Shown piece after piece: positions 41,601-50,498 of a stretch of DNA of 64,000 nucleotides. The notes below the pieces were generated by a model. That model did not search any database. It worked only from the letters and a program-made list of their open reading frames with translations, and was not told the origin of the DNA. The first letter of the stretch is position 1, and each line of letters opens with the position of its first letter. Source of the stretch: Deltaproteobacteria bacterium (GTDB lineage Bacteria > Desulfobacterota > Binatia > UBA9968); assembly GCA_005879605.1 (NCBI GenBank), contig VBKE01000005.1, positions 7,311 through 71,310 on the forward strand, written 5' to 3'. The translations under genes were made by a program, and so were the position numbers.

Positions 41601-43298
41601 TCATGGCTCCGTGGAATCGACCTCCGATCGCGAGGCCATTTTCATTGGCGCGTCAACGCCCAGGATGTCCAGGCCTTGCCGGATCGTCTTCTGAACATTT
41701 TCCACCAGCAACAAGCGCGCGCGGCTCAACGCTAGGTCGTCCGAGATGACGCGATGGCGATTATAGTAACGGTGAAACTCCCCGGCCAAATCCAACAAAT
41801 AAAAAACCATTCGATGGGGCTCCAACTCCCTAACGCTTTCTTCCAAGACGTCATTGAACTGAATCGTCTTGCGTATGAGCTCCGTCTCCTCCGCCAGCTC
41901 CAGCCGCTCCACCGAAGTATTCGACACCTCCGAAGAGCTCCACGTCACGCCCTGCCTGCGTGCCTGTTCGAAGATGCTCGCCACCCGCGCGTGAGCGTAC
42001 TGGACGTAGAAGACGGGGTTTTCGCTTGACTGTTGCTTGGCCAACTCCAGGTCGAAATCGAGGTGGCTGTCCGACTTTCGCATCAGGAAAAAGAAGCGCG
42101 CCGCGTCGCGACCAACTTCTGCCAAAATTTCCTCCAAGGAAACAAACTCGCCCGTCCGCTTGCCCATGCGCACCGGCTCACCCCCACGGGTGAGTTGAAC
42201 CATTTGGACCAGCACGACCTGCAGAACGTTAGGATCATAGCCAAGTCCCTGCATGGCTGCCTTCAAACGCGGCACATAGCCGTGGTGATCCGCGCCCCAG
42301 ACGTTAATCAGCTTGCCAAACCTGCGCTCGAACTTGTTTCGATGATAAGCGATGTCGCTGGCGAAGTAGGTCAGCTCACCGTCGCTTTTGATCACCGTCC
42401 GATCTTTGTCATCGCCAAACTGGGTCGATTTGAACCACTCCGCACCGTCCTGGGAATAGATCAAGCCGCGCGACCGTAAGAGCTCCATGGTTTGCACGAC
42501 TTCATTTCGTTCGCGGAGCCCTTTCTCACTGAAAAACGAATCGAACCGAATCCCAAAATCGCCGAGTTGACTCCGAATGGTGTTCAGGAGCGAGTCGCCG
42601 CCATATTGGCGAAAGAAGTCGATGGCCGTCTCTTTTGACTCGGTAAGAAACTTATCGCCTTTTTGCTCCTTGACCTCGGCTGCGATGTCTTTCACGTAAT
42701 CGCCTGGATAGCCGTCCTCCGGAAAATCGATCTTCTCCCCGAACAGCTCACGGTAGCGGGCATACAATGACCGTCCCAGGTTTTCCATCTGTTTGCCGGT
42801 GTCATTGACGTAGTACTCACGCTGCACGTCGAATCCGGCCGCCTCGTGCAACCGCGCTAAAACATCTCCGATCACGGCCACCCGTCCATGGCCTGCATGG
42901 AGCGGCCCGGTTGGATTGACGCTGGCAAATTCGACTTGCACTTTTTCGCCGTGGCCGAGATCAACCTTGACCTCTTTTCCTTCCGCGAGCTCTCGTAGAC
43001 GCCGGAAATAAAACTTGGGCGAGAATGCGAAATTCAGAAAGCCTGGTCCAGCGATCTCCTTGCGCGCGAGTATTCCTTCCGGGTCTTCGAGGTTTTTCAG
43101 TATCGCTTCCGCGATCACACGCGGCGGCTTCTTGGCATTTTTGGCCCAGAGCATCGCCACGTTCGTCGCCAGATCGCCGAACTCCCTCTGTTTCGGCGGC
43201 TCAAGAAACAAAGGGGGGAGTTCTGTCGAATCCAGCTCTCCCCCCTTCGCCGTTTTCTCGATGGCTTGAGTCAAAAGCTCCTTAAGGTGACTGCGCAT
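41601..43298 (-). CDS. argS: Arginyl-tRNA synthetase
   Basis: A class I synthetase of 565 residues. It has an additional N-terminal domain (Add-1, about 1-95), ASVNPTGPLHAGHGRVAVIG carrying the HIGH-type motif HAGH, ADHHGYVPRLKAAMQGLGYD, the KMSK-equivalent region RMGKRTGEFVSLEEIL and a C-terminal helical anticodon-binding domain ending in LLDLAGEFHRYYN. Length and order are standard. Confidence 0.97.
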   Translation of the reverse strand: MRSHLKELLTQAIEKTAKGGELDSTELPPLFLEPPKQREFGDLATNVAMLWAKNAKKPPRVIAEAILKNLEDPEGILARKEIAGPGFLNFAFSPKFYFRRLRELAEGKEVKVDLGHGEKVQVEFASVNPTGPLHAGHGRVAVIGDVLARLHEAAGFDVQREYYVNDTGKQMENLGRSLYARYRELFGEKIDFPEDGYPGDYVKDIAAEVKEQKGDKFLTESKETAIDFFRQYGGDSLLNTIRSQLGDFGIRFDSFFSEKGLRERNEVVQTMELLRSRGLIYSQDGAEWFKSTQFGDDKDRTVIKSDGELTYFASDIAYHRNKFERRFGKLINVWGADHHGYVPRLKAAMQGLGYDPNVLQVVLVQMVQLTRGGEPVRMGKRTGEFVSLEEILAEVGRDAARFFFLMRKSDSHLDFDLELAKQQSSENPVFYVQYAHARVASIFEQARRQGVTWSSSEVSNTSVERLELAEETELIRKTIQFNDVLEESVRELEPHRMVFYLLDLAGEFHRYYNRHRVISDDLALSRARLLLVENVQKTIRQGLDILGVDAPMKMASRSEVDSTEP

Positions 43299-43605
43299 CG
43301 TGTCCTTGTTTCATCCTTTTCTGCTCCACGCGCAGGTTCCGCCACCAGACAAGAAGTCTTGCCGTCCAATGTAAGGGAAATCGCTCGCACGAAGACACTC
43401 TAACGTAAGCATTTATAATGATTTTCCGCGCGCAAAGCAACAAGCGGAACGCCAACCGATGAGGGCGATTGACACTGAAGAACGCTCCCAGCCAATGAAC
43501 GGCTAGCCCGTCGCGGACAGATTGAACCCTGTGTTACGTGACGCACTCACCCCCGCGCAATTTTTCAGGACGCTCTCGCGACAGCGACTATCCGGCAACA
43601 CACGG
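43299..43605. other. 307-bp intergenic region, no gene recognised
   Basis: No tRNA, known RNA, repeat family or convincing small gene is visible. The region probably contains the argS promoter at its left end. A short open frame at 43503-43697 overlaps kptA out of frame and is not credible. Confidence 0.5.
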
Positions 43606-44139
43606 CTACCGCAGTGACAGGAATTCAGGCGGAACATTTTCGACAAGAAATAGAGGTCCGGACCGGTAAAAACGAACGCCTCCCGCGTGCGCGGCACGGC
43701 AATCGACGACCACGATGACCGCAGACGGATCGTGCCTTTGTCCCACCGCCCGAGCTTCCTGGAGGGAGGTGCTGAGGTGAACGTATCGCCGATCGCGCGG
43801 TTTGAGGCCGCCGCGTAAAATCGACTGAGCGAGATCGCGGGCGGTCCCGTGGTAAAGCTCCGACGGCGGCTCCACCGCTTCCAACCCGAGATCTACGGGA
43901 AAGGAATGGCCGTAGGTAGCGCGGACCTTTCCCTCTTTTAACTCGAAGCGTTGCTTATCCGAGTCCTCGATCACCTCACGAATTTCGTCCTCGGTAATAT
44001 CTGGAAAACGTTCTTGGACCACATCGACGATATCGTGCCACGAGACAAATCCCTGCCGGTCGAAGGACAACGGATACTCCTTGGGACAATGCCGCAGGAG
44101 ATAGCTCAGAAAACGGGAGATACGTTCCGGTGGAATCAA
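43606..44139 (-). CDS. kptA: RNA 2'-phosphotransferase (KptA/Tpt1)
   Basis: The Tpt1 family removes an internal 2'-phosphate from RNA using NAD+, releasing ADP-ribose 1'',2''-cyclic phosphate. Eukaryotes use it after tRNA splicing; its bacterial substrate is unsettled. The 177-residue protein is a normal length and has SRFLSYLLRHCPKEYPL with the key Arg-His, SELYHGTARD, RRYVHLSTSLQEARAVG and RSGPLFLVENVPPEFLS. The catalytic Arg/His set looks complete. It lies 9 bp after the HIBADH-family gene. No rtcB or tRNA ligase is nearby. Confidence 0.92.
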   Translation of the reverse strand: MIPPERISRFLSYLLRHCPKEYPLSFDRQGFVSWHDIVDVVQERFPDITEDEIREVIEDSDKQRFELKEGKVRATYGHSFPVDLGLEAVEPPSELYHGTARDLAQSILRGGLKPRDRRYVHLSTSLQEARAVGQRHDPSAVIVVVDCRAAHAGGVRFYRSGPLFLVENVPPEFLSLR

Positions 44140-44148
44140 TCGTGTCGC

Positions 44149-45033
44149 CTATAAGCCCTTTTTTTGTCCGGTGATCAAGTCGAAAACATTGCAGGCAATG
44201 CCGGTCGCTTCGTAGCCGTCCATGCCAGTGGCCTGAGCAATGGAAAACATCTGGTAAGCCAGCGCCGTGAAGGGCACCGGCACTTCCATCTCGCGCGCCA
44301 TATCCAATCCGAAACCCACGTCTTTGGGCATCCAGGATTTACGCGGTTTGTACTTCCGACTCACGACGATCTCGCAGATGCGCTCGATGGCTTCGGAGTT
44401 CTGTTGGGAATTCTTCAAAACGGTGTGAAACGTGTCTTCAGTCACACCGCCTTTTTTAAGCCAAGAAAAAATCTCCACCAGCCCCAGGTGTTGAATCGCC
44501 GCGAACATCGCCATAGCGTTCTTCACCAGCTTGGCGTTACCCAACTCTCCGACGTGAACGATTTTTTTACCCATGGCCTGAAACACAGGTTGATGTTGGT
44601 CAAATAGCTCCTTGGAGCCCGAGAGCCACAGCGCCAGGGTGCCCGCCGCCGCTGCCTCTTCCACGCCCCCGGCCGAGCCGTCAAGTACCTTCCAGCCGTT
44701 TTTCGCCAATTCCGCGTTGACACCCACGATAGTCTTTTTGTCAATGCTGCTGAAATCCACCCACAGTTTCGCGCCGCTGGACGCTTCGTGTAATCCGCTC
44801 TGGCCTAAACCAACGGTCCTGACCGCATCATTGTAGGGCAGCATTGAGAGCACCATCTCACAAGATTCTGCAACCGCCTTGGGAGATGCTTTAAACACTG
44901 CGCCCTGGCCTTCCAGGCCCCGCGCCTGCTCCCGCCGCAAATCATTGACGACCAAACTATAACCGGCTTTGATGAGATTCGCCGCCATAGCGCTGCCCAT
45001 GCCGCCCGTGCCGATAAAACCTAGGGTCTTCAT
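44149..45033 (-). CDS. NAD(P)-dependent oxidoreductase, 3-hydroxyisobutyrate dehydrogenase family
   Basis: A 294-residue beta-hydroxyacid dehydrogenase. The N-terminal Rossmann motif LGFIGTGGMGSAMAANLIKA, the substrate-binding DGSAGGVEEAAAAGTLALWL (a variant of the usual DAPVSGG motif), the catalytic lysine in NAKLVKNAMAMFA and the C-terminal helical domain are all present. Members reduce tartronate semialdehyde, succinic semialdehyde or oxidise hydroxyisobutyrate; the substrate cannot be told here. A small cupin precedes it and kptA follows it on the same strand. Confidence 0.88.
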   Translation of the reverse strand: MKTLGFIGTGGMGSAMAANLIKAGYSLVVNDLRREQARGLEGQGAVFKASPKAVAESCEMVLSMLPYNDAVRTVGLGQSGLHEASSGAKLWVDFSSIDKKTIVGVNAELAKNGWKVLDGSAGGVEEAAAAGTLALWLSGSKELFDQHQPVFQAMGKKIVHVGELGNAKLVKNAMAMFAAIQHLGLVEIFSWLKKGGVTEDTFHTVLKNSQQNSEAIERICEIVVSRKYKPRKSWMPKDVGFGLDMAREMEVPVPFTALAYQMFSIAQATGMDGYEATGIACNVFDLITGQKKGL

Positions 45034-45067
45034 GTCACCCTCCGTTTGTTTCGCTGATCAACCTGCG

Positions 45068-45433
45068 TCAATCGACGATGCGCACGCCTTCCGGCCACAG
45101 CACCAGAACCAGCGTGTCGCCGACGGCCCGCGGTGTGTGAATCGACTTTGGATCCAAGAAGACGATGTCCCCTTCTTCATACTCGCCGGTTTCGTCGATA
45201 ATCTTGCCTCTGAGCATCAAGTAAAATTCACCGCCGATATGTTCGTGTTTCAAAAAAGCATCTGTTGCCGCGTCGGCTCGGACGCGGTAGAAAACCAACT
45301 CCCGGCTGCCTTGCCGCGCCAGCCGGGCCATAGACAGCCCGTTGCCAAAATCCTTCCATTGAAGACGCTCCAGGGCGTCCATATCTAAGTCAACCCGCAT
45401 TAGATTGTTAATCGAGTACCGTAAGACGCTCAT
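45068..45433 (-). CDS. Cupin-domain protein
   Basis: A 121-residue single-domain cupin with FLKHEHIGGEFYLMLRGKII (metal-binding His, His, Glu) and FLDPKSIHTPRAVGDTLVLV (third His). This is like the ChrR/RmlC-like small cupins. It lies upstream of the HIBADH-family gene and is probably co-transcribed. Substrate unknown; a carbonyl- or acid-handling role alongside the reductase is a guess. Confidence 0.75.
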   Translation of the reverse strand: MSVLRYSINNLMRVDLDMDALERLQWKDFGNGLSMARLARQGSRELVFYRVRADAATDAFLKHEHIGGEFYLMLRGKIIDETGEYEEGDIVFLDPKSIHTPRAVGDTLVLVLWPEGVRIVD

Positions 45434-45602
45434 GGCACGTTCTGGAGCGTAAATATCACGGCGGCAGAGTTAACAAAAGAGGGCCGGACGGGACGGGTCA
45501 GCCGTTGATTGAGAAAATAACGATCCGATTTCTTGAGATCGGATGGTTGAAGCGATTTTCGATTTAGCTGGAAATGGCGCCGAAGTCTTCTTGGTGAAAT
45601 AA

Positions 45603-45647
45603 AAAAGCCGGAATCAGGTGGATCACCTCCACACGAGTCCGGCTTTT
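45603..45647 (-). terminator. Rho-independent terminator of the ribosomal supercluster
   Basis: On the minus strand AAAAGCCGGA pairs perfectly over 10 bp with TCCGGCTTTT, followed by TTATTT, 41 bp after the rplQ stop. The loop contains a second stem AGGTG-ATC-CACCT. The minus-strand run TGGAGGTGATCC lies in it and is complementary to the standard 3' end of 16S rRNA. Confidence 0.9.
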
Positions 45648-45688
45648 GGAGGTAGTCCTAAAACCAGTGCTCTGGCAGCTAAGAAATA

Positions 45689-46135
45689 CTAAGCGCTCGC
45701 CTTTTCCTCGGCTTTTTTCCGCCGGCTCCTTCTCCCTTTCTTCTCGCCGCTGGACGGTGCCTGACCGGCATGAGCGTCGCTCCCCGCTACGAGCTCGATC
45801 AAAGAGAGAGGTGCCGCGTCTCCACGCCGCCGACCGATTTTTATGATTCGTGTGTAGCCGCCGGGGCGGTCTTTGAATCGGGGTCCGATGGTATCAAACA
45901 GTTTGCGCACCACCGCCTTATCCTGAACCATACCGAGGGCCCGGCGACGGGCATGCAAGCTCCCTTGCTTGCCCAGCGTGATTACACGATCGGCCCACCG
46001 TCTAAGCTCCTTTGCCTTCGGATCGGTGGTTCGAATCTTCTCGTCGCGCAGCAAAGCGGTAACGAGGTTACGCATCAAAGCCCAGCGATGACTGGAGGTA
46101 CGGTTGAGTTTTCTGCCAGATTTGAGGTGGCGCAT
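45689..46135 (-). CDS. rplQ: 50S ribosomal protein L17
   Basis: L17 lies at the tunnel exit of the large subunit. The 148-residue protein has the standard core ([17 protein letters not shown] and [20 protein letters not shown]) and a 30-residue Lys/Arg/Glu/Ala-rich C-terminal tail beyond the usual end. It is the last gene of the alpha operon, 3 nt after rpoA, and is followed by the terminator at 45603-45647. Confidence 0.97.
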   Translation of the reverse strand: MRHLKSGRKLNRTSSHRWALMRNLVTALLRDEKIRTTDPKAKELRRWADRVITLGKQGSLHARRRALGMVQDKAVVRKLFDTIGPRFKDRPGGYTRIIKIGRRRGDAAPLSLIELVAGSDAHAGQAPSSGEKKGRRSRRKKAEEKASA

Positions 46136-46138
46136 GGT

Positions 46139-47167
46139 CTACGCAGACTCCTTGTCGGTGGCGCGCTTGCGGGACTCGATTTCCTCACGCGAAGGGAAGC
46201 GCTCAATCTTCATGCCCAACTCGAGTCCCATTTCTCGGAGAATCTCTTTGATCTCGTTCAGCGATTTGTGGCCGAAGTTTTTGGTCTTCAGCATCTCCTG
46301 CTCGCTCTTCTGCACCAGCTCACCGATATACTTGATATCCGCGTTCTGCAGACAGTTTTGCGAGCGCACCGAAAACTCCAACTCGTCCACGCTGCGGAAG
46401 AGATTATCGTTCAACGGAACCGTCGGTCCGTCGTCGTTCTTTTCCGGCCGGGGTTCTTCCTGGAAATTCACAAAGATGCTGACTTGGTCCTGAAGGATCT
46501 TCGCGGCATAGGCCATGGCATCGTCAGGTTTAATGCTCCCGTCCGTATGAACCTCGAAAACCAAGCGATCGTAGTCCGTTCGGTGACCCACGCGAGCGTT
46601 AGTGACCGCGAAATTGACCTTCTGGACCGGCGCGAAAATCGCATCGATAAAAATCGTATCCACGGGCGCTCCTTCGTCCTTGTTTCTCTCCGCCGGCACG
46701 TAGCCGCGCCCTAGTTTGGCAATCATCTCCATCTCAAGCTTTGCGTCGCGGGCAAGCGTGGCGATTTTGTGTTCCGGATTTAAGATGTCTACCGCTGGAG
46801 GGGCGATGATGTCTTTGGCCTGAATCGTTCCGGGCCCTTTCCCTTCGATCTTGAGCGTTTGTTGCTCGCTGTCATTGAGTCGGAGGCGGACTTCCTTGAG
46901 ATTCAAGATGATATCGGCGACATCTTCGGTCACCCCCGTGATGGTTGAGAACTCATGCAAGATCCCTTTGATGCGAATGGCAACAATCGACGCTCCCATG
47001 AGAGAAGAAAGTAGGATTCTCCGCAAGCAATTGCCGATCGTTTGCCCAAAGCCTCGCTCAAACGGTTCGGCATAAAACTTCCCATACGTAGAGGTCAGCG
47101 TTTTTTCCTCCACCTCCAATTGCTTGGGTTTGGTCAAATCGGTCCAATGTCTGTACGTTGTAGACAT
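46139..47167 (-). CDS. rpoA: RNA polymerase alpha subunit
   Basis: 342 residues. N-terminal assembly domain (about 25-250; [20 protein letters not shown], the dimerisation and beta/beta' contact region) and a C-terminal domain (about 270-330; [20 protein letters not shown] and [13 protein letters not shown]) that binds UP elements and activators. Lies between rpsD and rplQ as in most bacteria. Confidence 0.98.
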   Translation of the reverse strand: MSTTYRHWTDLTKPKQLEVEEKTLTSTYGKFYAEPFERGFGQTIGNCLRRILLSSLMGASIVAIRIKGILHEFSTITGVTEDVADIILNLKEVRLRLNDSEQQTLKIEGKGPGTIQAKDIIAPPAVDILNPEHKIATLARDAKLEMEMIAKLGRGYVPAERNKDEGAPVDTIFIDAIFAPVQKVNFAVTNARVGHRTDYDRLVFEVHTDGSIKPDDAMAYAAKILQDQVSIFVNFQEEPRPEKNDDGPTVPLNDNLFRSVDELEFSVRSQNCLQNADIKYIGELVQKSEQEMLKTKNFGHKSLNEIKEILREMGLELGMKIERFPSREEIESRKRATDKESA

Positions 47168-47189
47168 AGCGTCTCCCAGGATTCGAAAA

Positions 47190-47816
47190 TTACTTCGAAT
47201 ACAACTCTACGATTAGTTTTTCGTTAATCGGCATCGTGATGTCACTGCGGGTAGGCAAAAGTTTGATTCTGCCACTGAAGGTGTCTCGGTCCACCTCCGC
47301 CCACTCCGGCACGCCCCGCCGTTGCGACCCTTCCATGGCCGACAGCACGCGCGTCATTTGACGGCTCTGCTCCTTCACCGACACCACGTCGCCCACGCGC
47401 ACGAAATAGGAAGGGATGTTCACTCTCTTACCATTTACCAAAATGTGACCATGCCGAACGAGTGATCTTGCTTCAGCCCGCGAACTGGCGAATCCAAGCC
47501 GATACGTCGTGCTATCGAGCCGCCGCTCTAATAGGATCAGCAGCGTCTCGCCGGTAATGCCTTTGATTCGGGCCGCTTCCGCGAAAGTGCGGCGGAATTG
47601 ATTTTCCAAAAGCCCGTAGATGCGCTTCACCTTTTGTTTCTCGCGCAGCTGGATACTATAGGCAGAAAATTTGGGCCTCGCTTGGCCGTGCTGCCCCGGC
47701 GGATAATTGCGTCTCTCAATGGCGCACTTGTCGGTATAACAGCGCTCGCCCTTGAGAAATAGCTTCAGGTTCTCTCGCCTGCACAGCCGGCAGACGGACT
47801 CTGTGTGTCTAGCCAA
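47190..47816 (-). CDS. rpsD: 30S ribosomal protein S4
   Basis: 208 residues, primary 16S-binding assembly protein and, in enterobacteria, autoregulator of the alpha operon. It keeps a zinc-type N terminus (CRLCRREN and [19 protein letters not shown]), so it is the C+ form. The S4 RNA-binding domain (about 100-160) includes [20 protein letters not shown] and [20 protein letters not shown]. Confidence 0.97.
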   Translation of the reverse strand: MARHTESVCRLCRRENLKLFLKGERCYTDKCAIERRNYPPGQHGQARPKFSAYSIQLREKQKVKRIYGLLENQFRRTFAEAARIKGITGETLLILLERRLDSTTYRLGFASSRAEARSLVRHGHILVNGKRVNIPSYFVRVGDVVSVKEQSRQMTRVLSAMEGSQRRGVPEWAEVDRDTFSGRIKLLPTRSDITMPINEKLIVELYSK

Positions 47817-47829
47817 TCCTTCCTCCGTG

Positions 47830-48282
47830 TTAGACGCGTCTTCTTTTCGGCGGGCGACAGCCGTTATGCGGAATCGGGGTCACGTCCTTAATCAGACTGA
47901 TGTTGATTCCCGCCGATTGCAGGGCGCGAAGCGCCGATTCTCTTCCCGCCCCCGGACCCCGGACAAAAATCTGCACGCTGCGGAGTCCGTGATCCATCGC
48001 CTTCTTGGCCGCGCTATCCGCCGCCTGTTGCGCTGCGAAGGGAGTGCCTTTGCGCGAGCCCTTAAAACCCATCGCTCCCGCACTGGACCAGGAGATCACG
48101 TTTCCTTGATAGTCCGTAATCGTGACGATCGTGTTGTTGAAAGTCGAATGGATGTGAACCACGCCTTCGGCGATATTCTTTCGCCCTCGTTTTTTGCGCG
48201 CCGCGGCCTTGTCGCTGGGCTTTTGCTCCGGCGGGCCTTCGGCCTTCTGTTTTTCTTCTGTGGCTTCGTCGGCTTTCGCCAT
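47830..48282 (-). CDS. rpsK: 30S ribosomal protein S11
   Basis: S11 forms the platform of the small subunit. The 150-residue protein has an N-terminal extension of about 22 residues, rich in Ala, Glu, Lys and Pro, before the usual start region [20 protein letters not shown]. The core ([20 protein letters not shown] and [18 protein letters not shown]) is standard. Between rpsM and rpsD. Confidence 0.97.
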   Translation of the reverse strand: MAKADEATEEKQKAEGPPEQKPSDKAAARKKRGRKNIAEGVVHIHSTFNNTIVTITDYQGNVISWSSAGAMGFKGSRKGTPFAAQQAADSAAKKAMDHGLRSVQIFVRGPGAGRESALRALQSAGINISLIKDVTPIPHNGCRPPKRRRV

Positions 48283-48301
48283 AATGTTCTCCTCGAAACG
48301 A

Positions 48302-48685
48302 CTAACCTTTGGATGGGGCCGCCTTCTTCCCGGCGACGGTCTTTCGCGGCCCCTTGCGGGTGCGCGCGTTGGTGTGGGTCCGCTGTCCGCGCACCGGCAA
48401 GTTCTTGCGATGACGCTGGCCGCGGTAGGACCCCATGTCGAGATGGCGCTTGATACTCATCGCCATTTCGCGGCGCAGATCCCCTTCGACTTTGTATCCC
48501 TGATCGATGATCTGGCGGATCTTGACTACATCATCATCACTGAGATCATCGCTCTTAAGATCCAGCGAAACCCCCGCCTGCTCGAGAATTTTCCTTGAAG
48601 CGCTGCGCCCAATCCCGTAAATATAGGTGAGAGCGACTTCCATTCTTTTGCTTCTCGGAAGATCTACACCTGCGATACGTGCCAT
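48302..48685 (-). CDS. rpsM: 30S ribosomal protein S13
   Basis: A 127-residue head protein contacting the P-site tRNA and forming inter-subunit bridges. Standard: [54 protein letters not shown]. The C-terminal tail is Lys/Ala-rich. Follows rpmJ by 44 bp. Confidence 0.97.
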   Translation of the reverse strand: MARIAGVDLPRSKRMEVALTYIYGIGRSASRKILEQAGVSLDLKSDDLSDDDVVKIRQIIDQGYKVEGDLRREMAMSIKRHLDMGSYRGQRHRKNLPVRGQRTHTNARTRKGPRKTVAGKKAAPSKG

Positions 48686-48729
48686 AGCCTCACTCCTTGC
48701 CTCTTAACCCTTCAACCCGTGAACCTTCT

Positions 48730-48843
48730 CTAGCCCTGCCGTTGCTTGTGCTTGGTATTGACGCACAACACTCGCACCACTCCCTTGCGCCGAATGATTT
48801 TGCATTTGTTACAGATTTTTTTGACCGAGGCCCTAACCTTCAC
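48730..48843 (-). CDS. rpmJ: 50S ribosomal protein L36
   Basis: A 37-residue gene with a GTG start and TAG stop that is easy to miss. It encodes [20 protein letters not shown], then a segment ending [11 protein letters not shown]. The zinc ligands C11, C14, C27 and H32 are present, so this is the zinc-binding form. Correctly placed between infA and rpsM, where the alpha operon normally carries rpmJ. Confidence 0.95.
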   Translation of the reverse strand: MKVRASVKKICNKCKIIRRKGVVRVLCVNTKHKQRQG

Positions 48844-48858
48844 GACGCTCTCCCGTTC

Positions 48859-49077
48859 TTACCGCTCCCGGAAAATGATTCGTCCCCGTGCCAAATCATA
48901 GGGAGACAGTTCAATTTTGACCTTGTCCCCGGGAAGTATCTTGATGTAGTGCATGCGCATCTTTCCGGAGATGTGAGCGAGTACTTTGTGTCCATTTTCC
49001 AACTGCACGCGAAACATCGCGTTAGGCAGCGTCTCCAATACGGTACCGGTGACTTCAATGGCATCTTCTTTTGGCAT
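48859..49077 (-). CDS. infA: Translation initiation factor IF-1
   Basis: The ATG at 49077 gives the standard 72 residues: [20 protein letters not shown], then [20 protein letters not shown] and [20 protein letters not shown]. It binds the A site in initiation. A longer upstream frame has no support. The gene follows the damaged map locus. Confidence 0.97.
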   Translation of the reverse strand: MPKEDAIEVTGTVLETLPNAMFRVQLENGHKVLAHISGKMRMHYIKILPGDKVKIELSPYDLARGRIIFRER

Positions 49078-49114
49078 GTGACCCTTAGGCTCGCCGGATT
49101 CGGTATTTCTCAAA

Positions 49115-49210
49115 CTATAGTTGACTCAAGATGTACGGCCCGTTTTTCGTAATAGCGACCGAGTGCTCGAAATGGGCTGCCAAGCTGCCATCTTTGGTTA
49201 CCGCCGTCCA
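49115..49210 (-). pseudogene. Out-of-frame 3' end of map
   Basis: In a different frame from the annotated map gene, this stretch encodes [20 protein letters not shown], then [11 protein letters not shown] and TAG. This is the normal end of methionine aminopeptidase and includes the fifth metal ligand, the Glu of HFEH. Only two bases (GA) separate it from the ATG of EPM in the upstream frame, where about 14 residues should be. It therefore cannot be translated from the map start without a frameshift. Confidence 0.85.
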
Positions 49211-49833
49211 TCCATGGGTTCAATCGCCAAGACCATGCCTTCTTTCAAGCGCAGCCCGCGGTCAGGCTCGCCGTAGTTTGGCACCGGCGGTTCTTCGTGC
49301 AGCTTCTTGCCGATGCCGTGGCCGACAAATGCCCTCACCACCGAGTATCCGGCGCTTTCCGCTACCCCCTGCACAGCCGCACCTAAATCGCCTAATCGCT
49401 TTCCCACCTGCAGCTGCTCAATACCTTTGTGTAACGACAGTTCGGTCACAGCCATCAACCGTCGCGCTTGTTCACTCACGTTTCCGACGCCCACGGTGAC
49501 CGCCGAATCCCCATAAAATCCCTCATAGACCACTCCGAAATCCAACCCCACGATGTCACCTTCCCGTAGCGCCCGGGCGGAGGGGATTCCGTGCACGATC
49601 TCTTCGTTAATCGAAACACAGAGGCAGCACGGAAAAATTCGGCCCCCGACGGCATATCCCTTGAAAGCAGGTATGGCCTTTTTTTTTAGCGTGAGATCTT
49701 CGGCGACGGCGTCCAGTTCCAGCGTTGTGATGCCGGGGGCAACCCGCTGCTTCAGTTCTTGAAGAATCTCGGCAACGATGATATTCGCCCGCCTCATGAC
49801 CTCGATTTCTCGAGCCGATTTGAGCGAAATCAT
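49198..49833 (-). CDS. map: Methionine aminopeptidase, truncated by frameshift
   Basis: MetAP removes the initiator methionine from nascent proteins and is usually essential. The 211-residue frame contains metal ligands in [18 protein letters not shown], the His in [15 protein letters not shown] and the Glu in VLAIEPM. It then leaves the family pattern as DGRR and stops, about 40 residues short of normal. The missing C terminus with the last metal ligand is encoded in another frame at 49115-49210. Real inactivation with a second map copy elsewhere, or a sequence error, are the likely explanations. The start overlaps the adk stop by 4 nt. Confidence 0.85.
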   Translation of the reverse strand: MISLKSAREIEVMRRANIIVAEILQELKQRVAPGITTLELDAVAEDLTLKKKAIPAFKGYAVGGRIFPCCLCVSINEEIVHGIPSARALREGDIVGLDFGVVYEGFYGDSAVTVGVGNVSEQARRLMAVTELSLHKGIEQLQVGKRLGDLGAAVQGVAESAGYSVVRAFVGHGIGKKLHEEPPVPNYGEPDRGLRLKEGMVLAIEPMDGRR

Positions 49834-50495
49834 GTTCCCCGATCTCCCAGAGCCTGGAGGACTCGGCTGCGAATCTCATTCACCTTGCCGACGCCATCAA
49901 TCTCCCTTAGCATGCCCCGTTCTCGATAATAGTTGACCAGGGGTGCCGTTTGAGCCTCGTAGACTTTGAGACGAGCGGTAATCGTCTCTTCCCGATCATC
50001 GTCCCTTTGGTAAAGCTCGCCGCCACACCGATCACAAACTCCCTCCTTGCTCGGAGGGTCAAGAGTCAAATGATAAAGGGCGCCACAACCTTTGCACGTG
50101 CGCCTTCCCGCCAACCTTTCAACGATCACGCGGTGGGGCACCTGGACAGACAAAACACAATCCAGCGCCAATCCCATCTTCTTCAGGATCTCTTCGAGGC
50201 TCTCGGCCTGAGAAATCGTCCTCGGAAAACCATCCAGGACAAAACCCTTGTCGCAATCTTTTTCCTTTAGCCGCTCAGCGACCAAGTCTACAATCAAGCT
50301 GTCAGGAACCAACGCCCCTCGGTTAATATAGGCCGCCGCTTGTTTACCCAACGGGGTCTGTTCGGCTACCGCTTTTCTCAGGATGTCGCCCGTCGATACC
50401 TGACAGGCTTCGAACCGTTCCTGGAGCCATTTCGCCTGAGTTCCTTTCCCTGCACCGGGAGGGCCCAGTAAAACAACGCGTACGCTGCCCGCCAA
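49830..50495 (-). CDS. adk: Adenylate kinase
   Basis: Interconverts ATP plus AMP and 2 ADP. 221 residues, long form with a lid domain holding a tetracysteine zinc site (CKGCGALYH and CDRCGGEL). P-loop GPPGAGKGTQAKWL near residue 10 and GFPRTISQAESL are standard. Lies between secY and map as in many bacteria. Confidence 0.97.
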   Translation of the reverse strand: MAGSVRVVLLGPPGAGKGTQAKWLQERFEACQVSTGDILRKAVAEQTPLGKQAAAYINRGALVPDSLIVDLVAERLKEKDCDKGFVLDGFPRTISQAESLEEILKKMGLALDCVLSVQVPHRVIVERLAGRRTCKGCGALYHLTLDPPSKEGVCDRCGGELYQRDDDREETITARLKVYEAQTAPLVNYYRERGMLREIDGVGKVNEIRSRVLQALGDRGT

Positions 50496-50498
50496 TCG

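Noticed and set aside
45770-46714. 314-codon plus-strand frame across rplQ and rpoA
   Set aside because: Spans two ribosomal/RNAP genes in antisense; no family signal.
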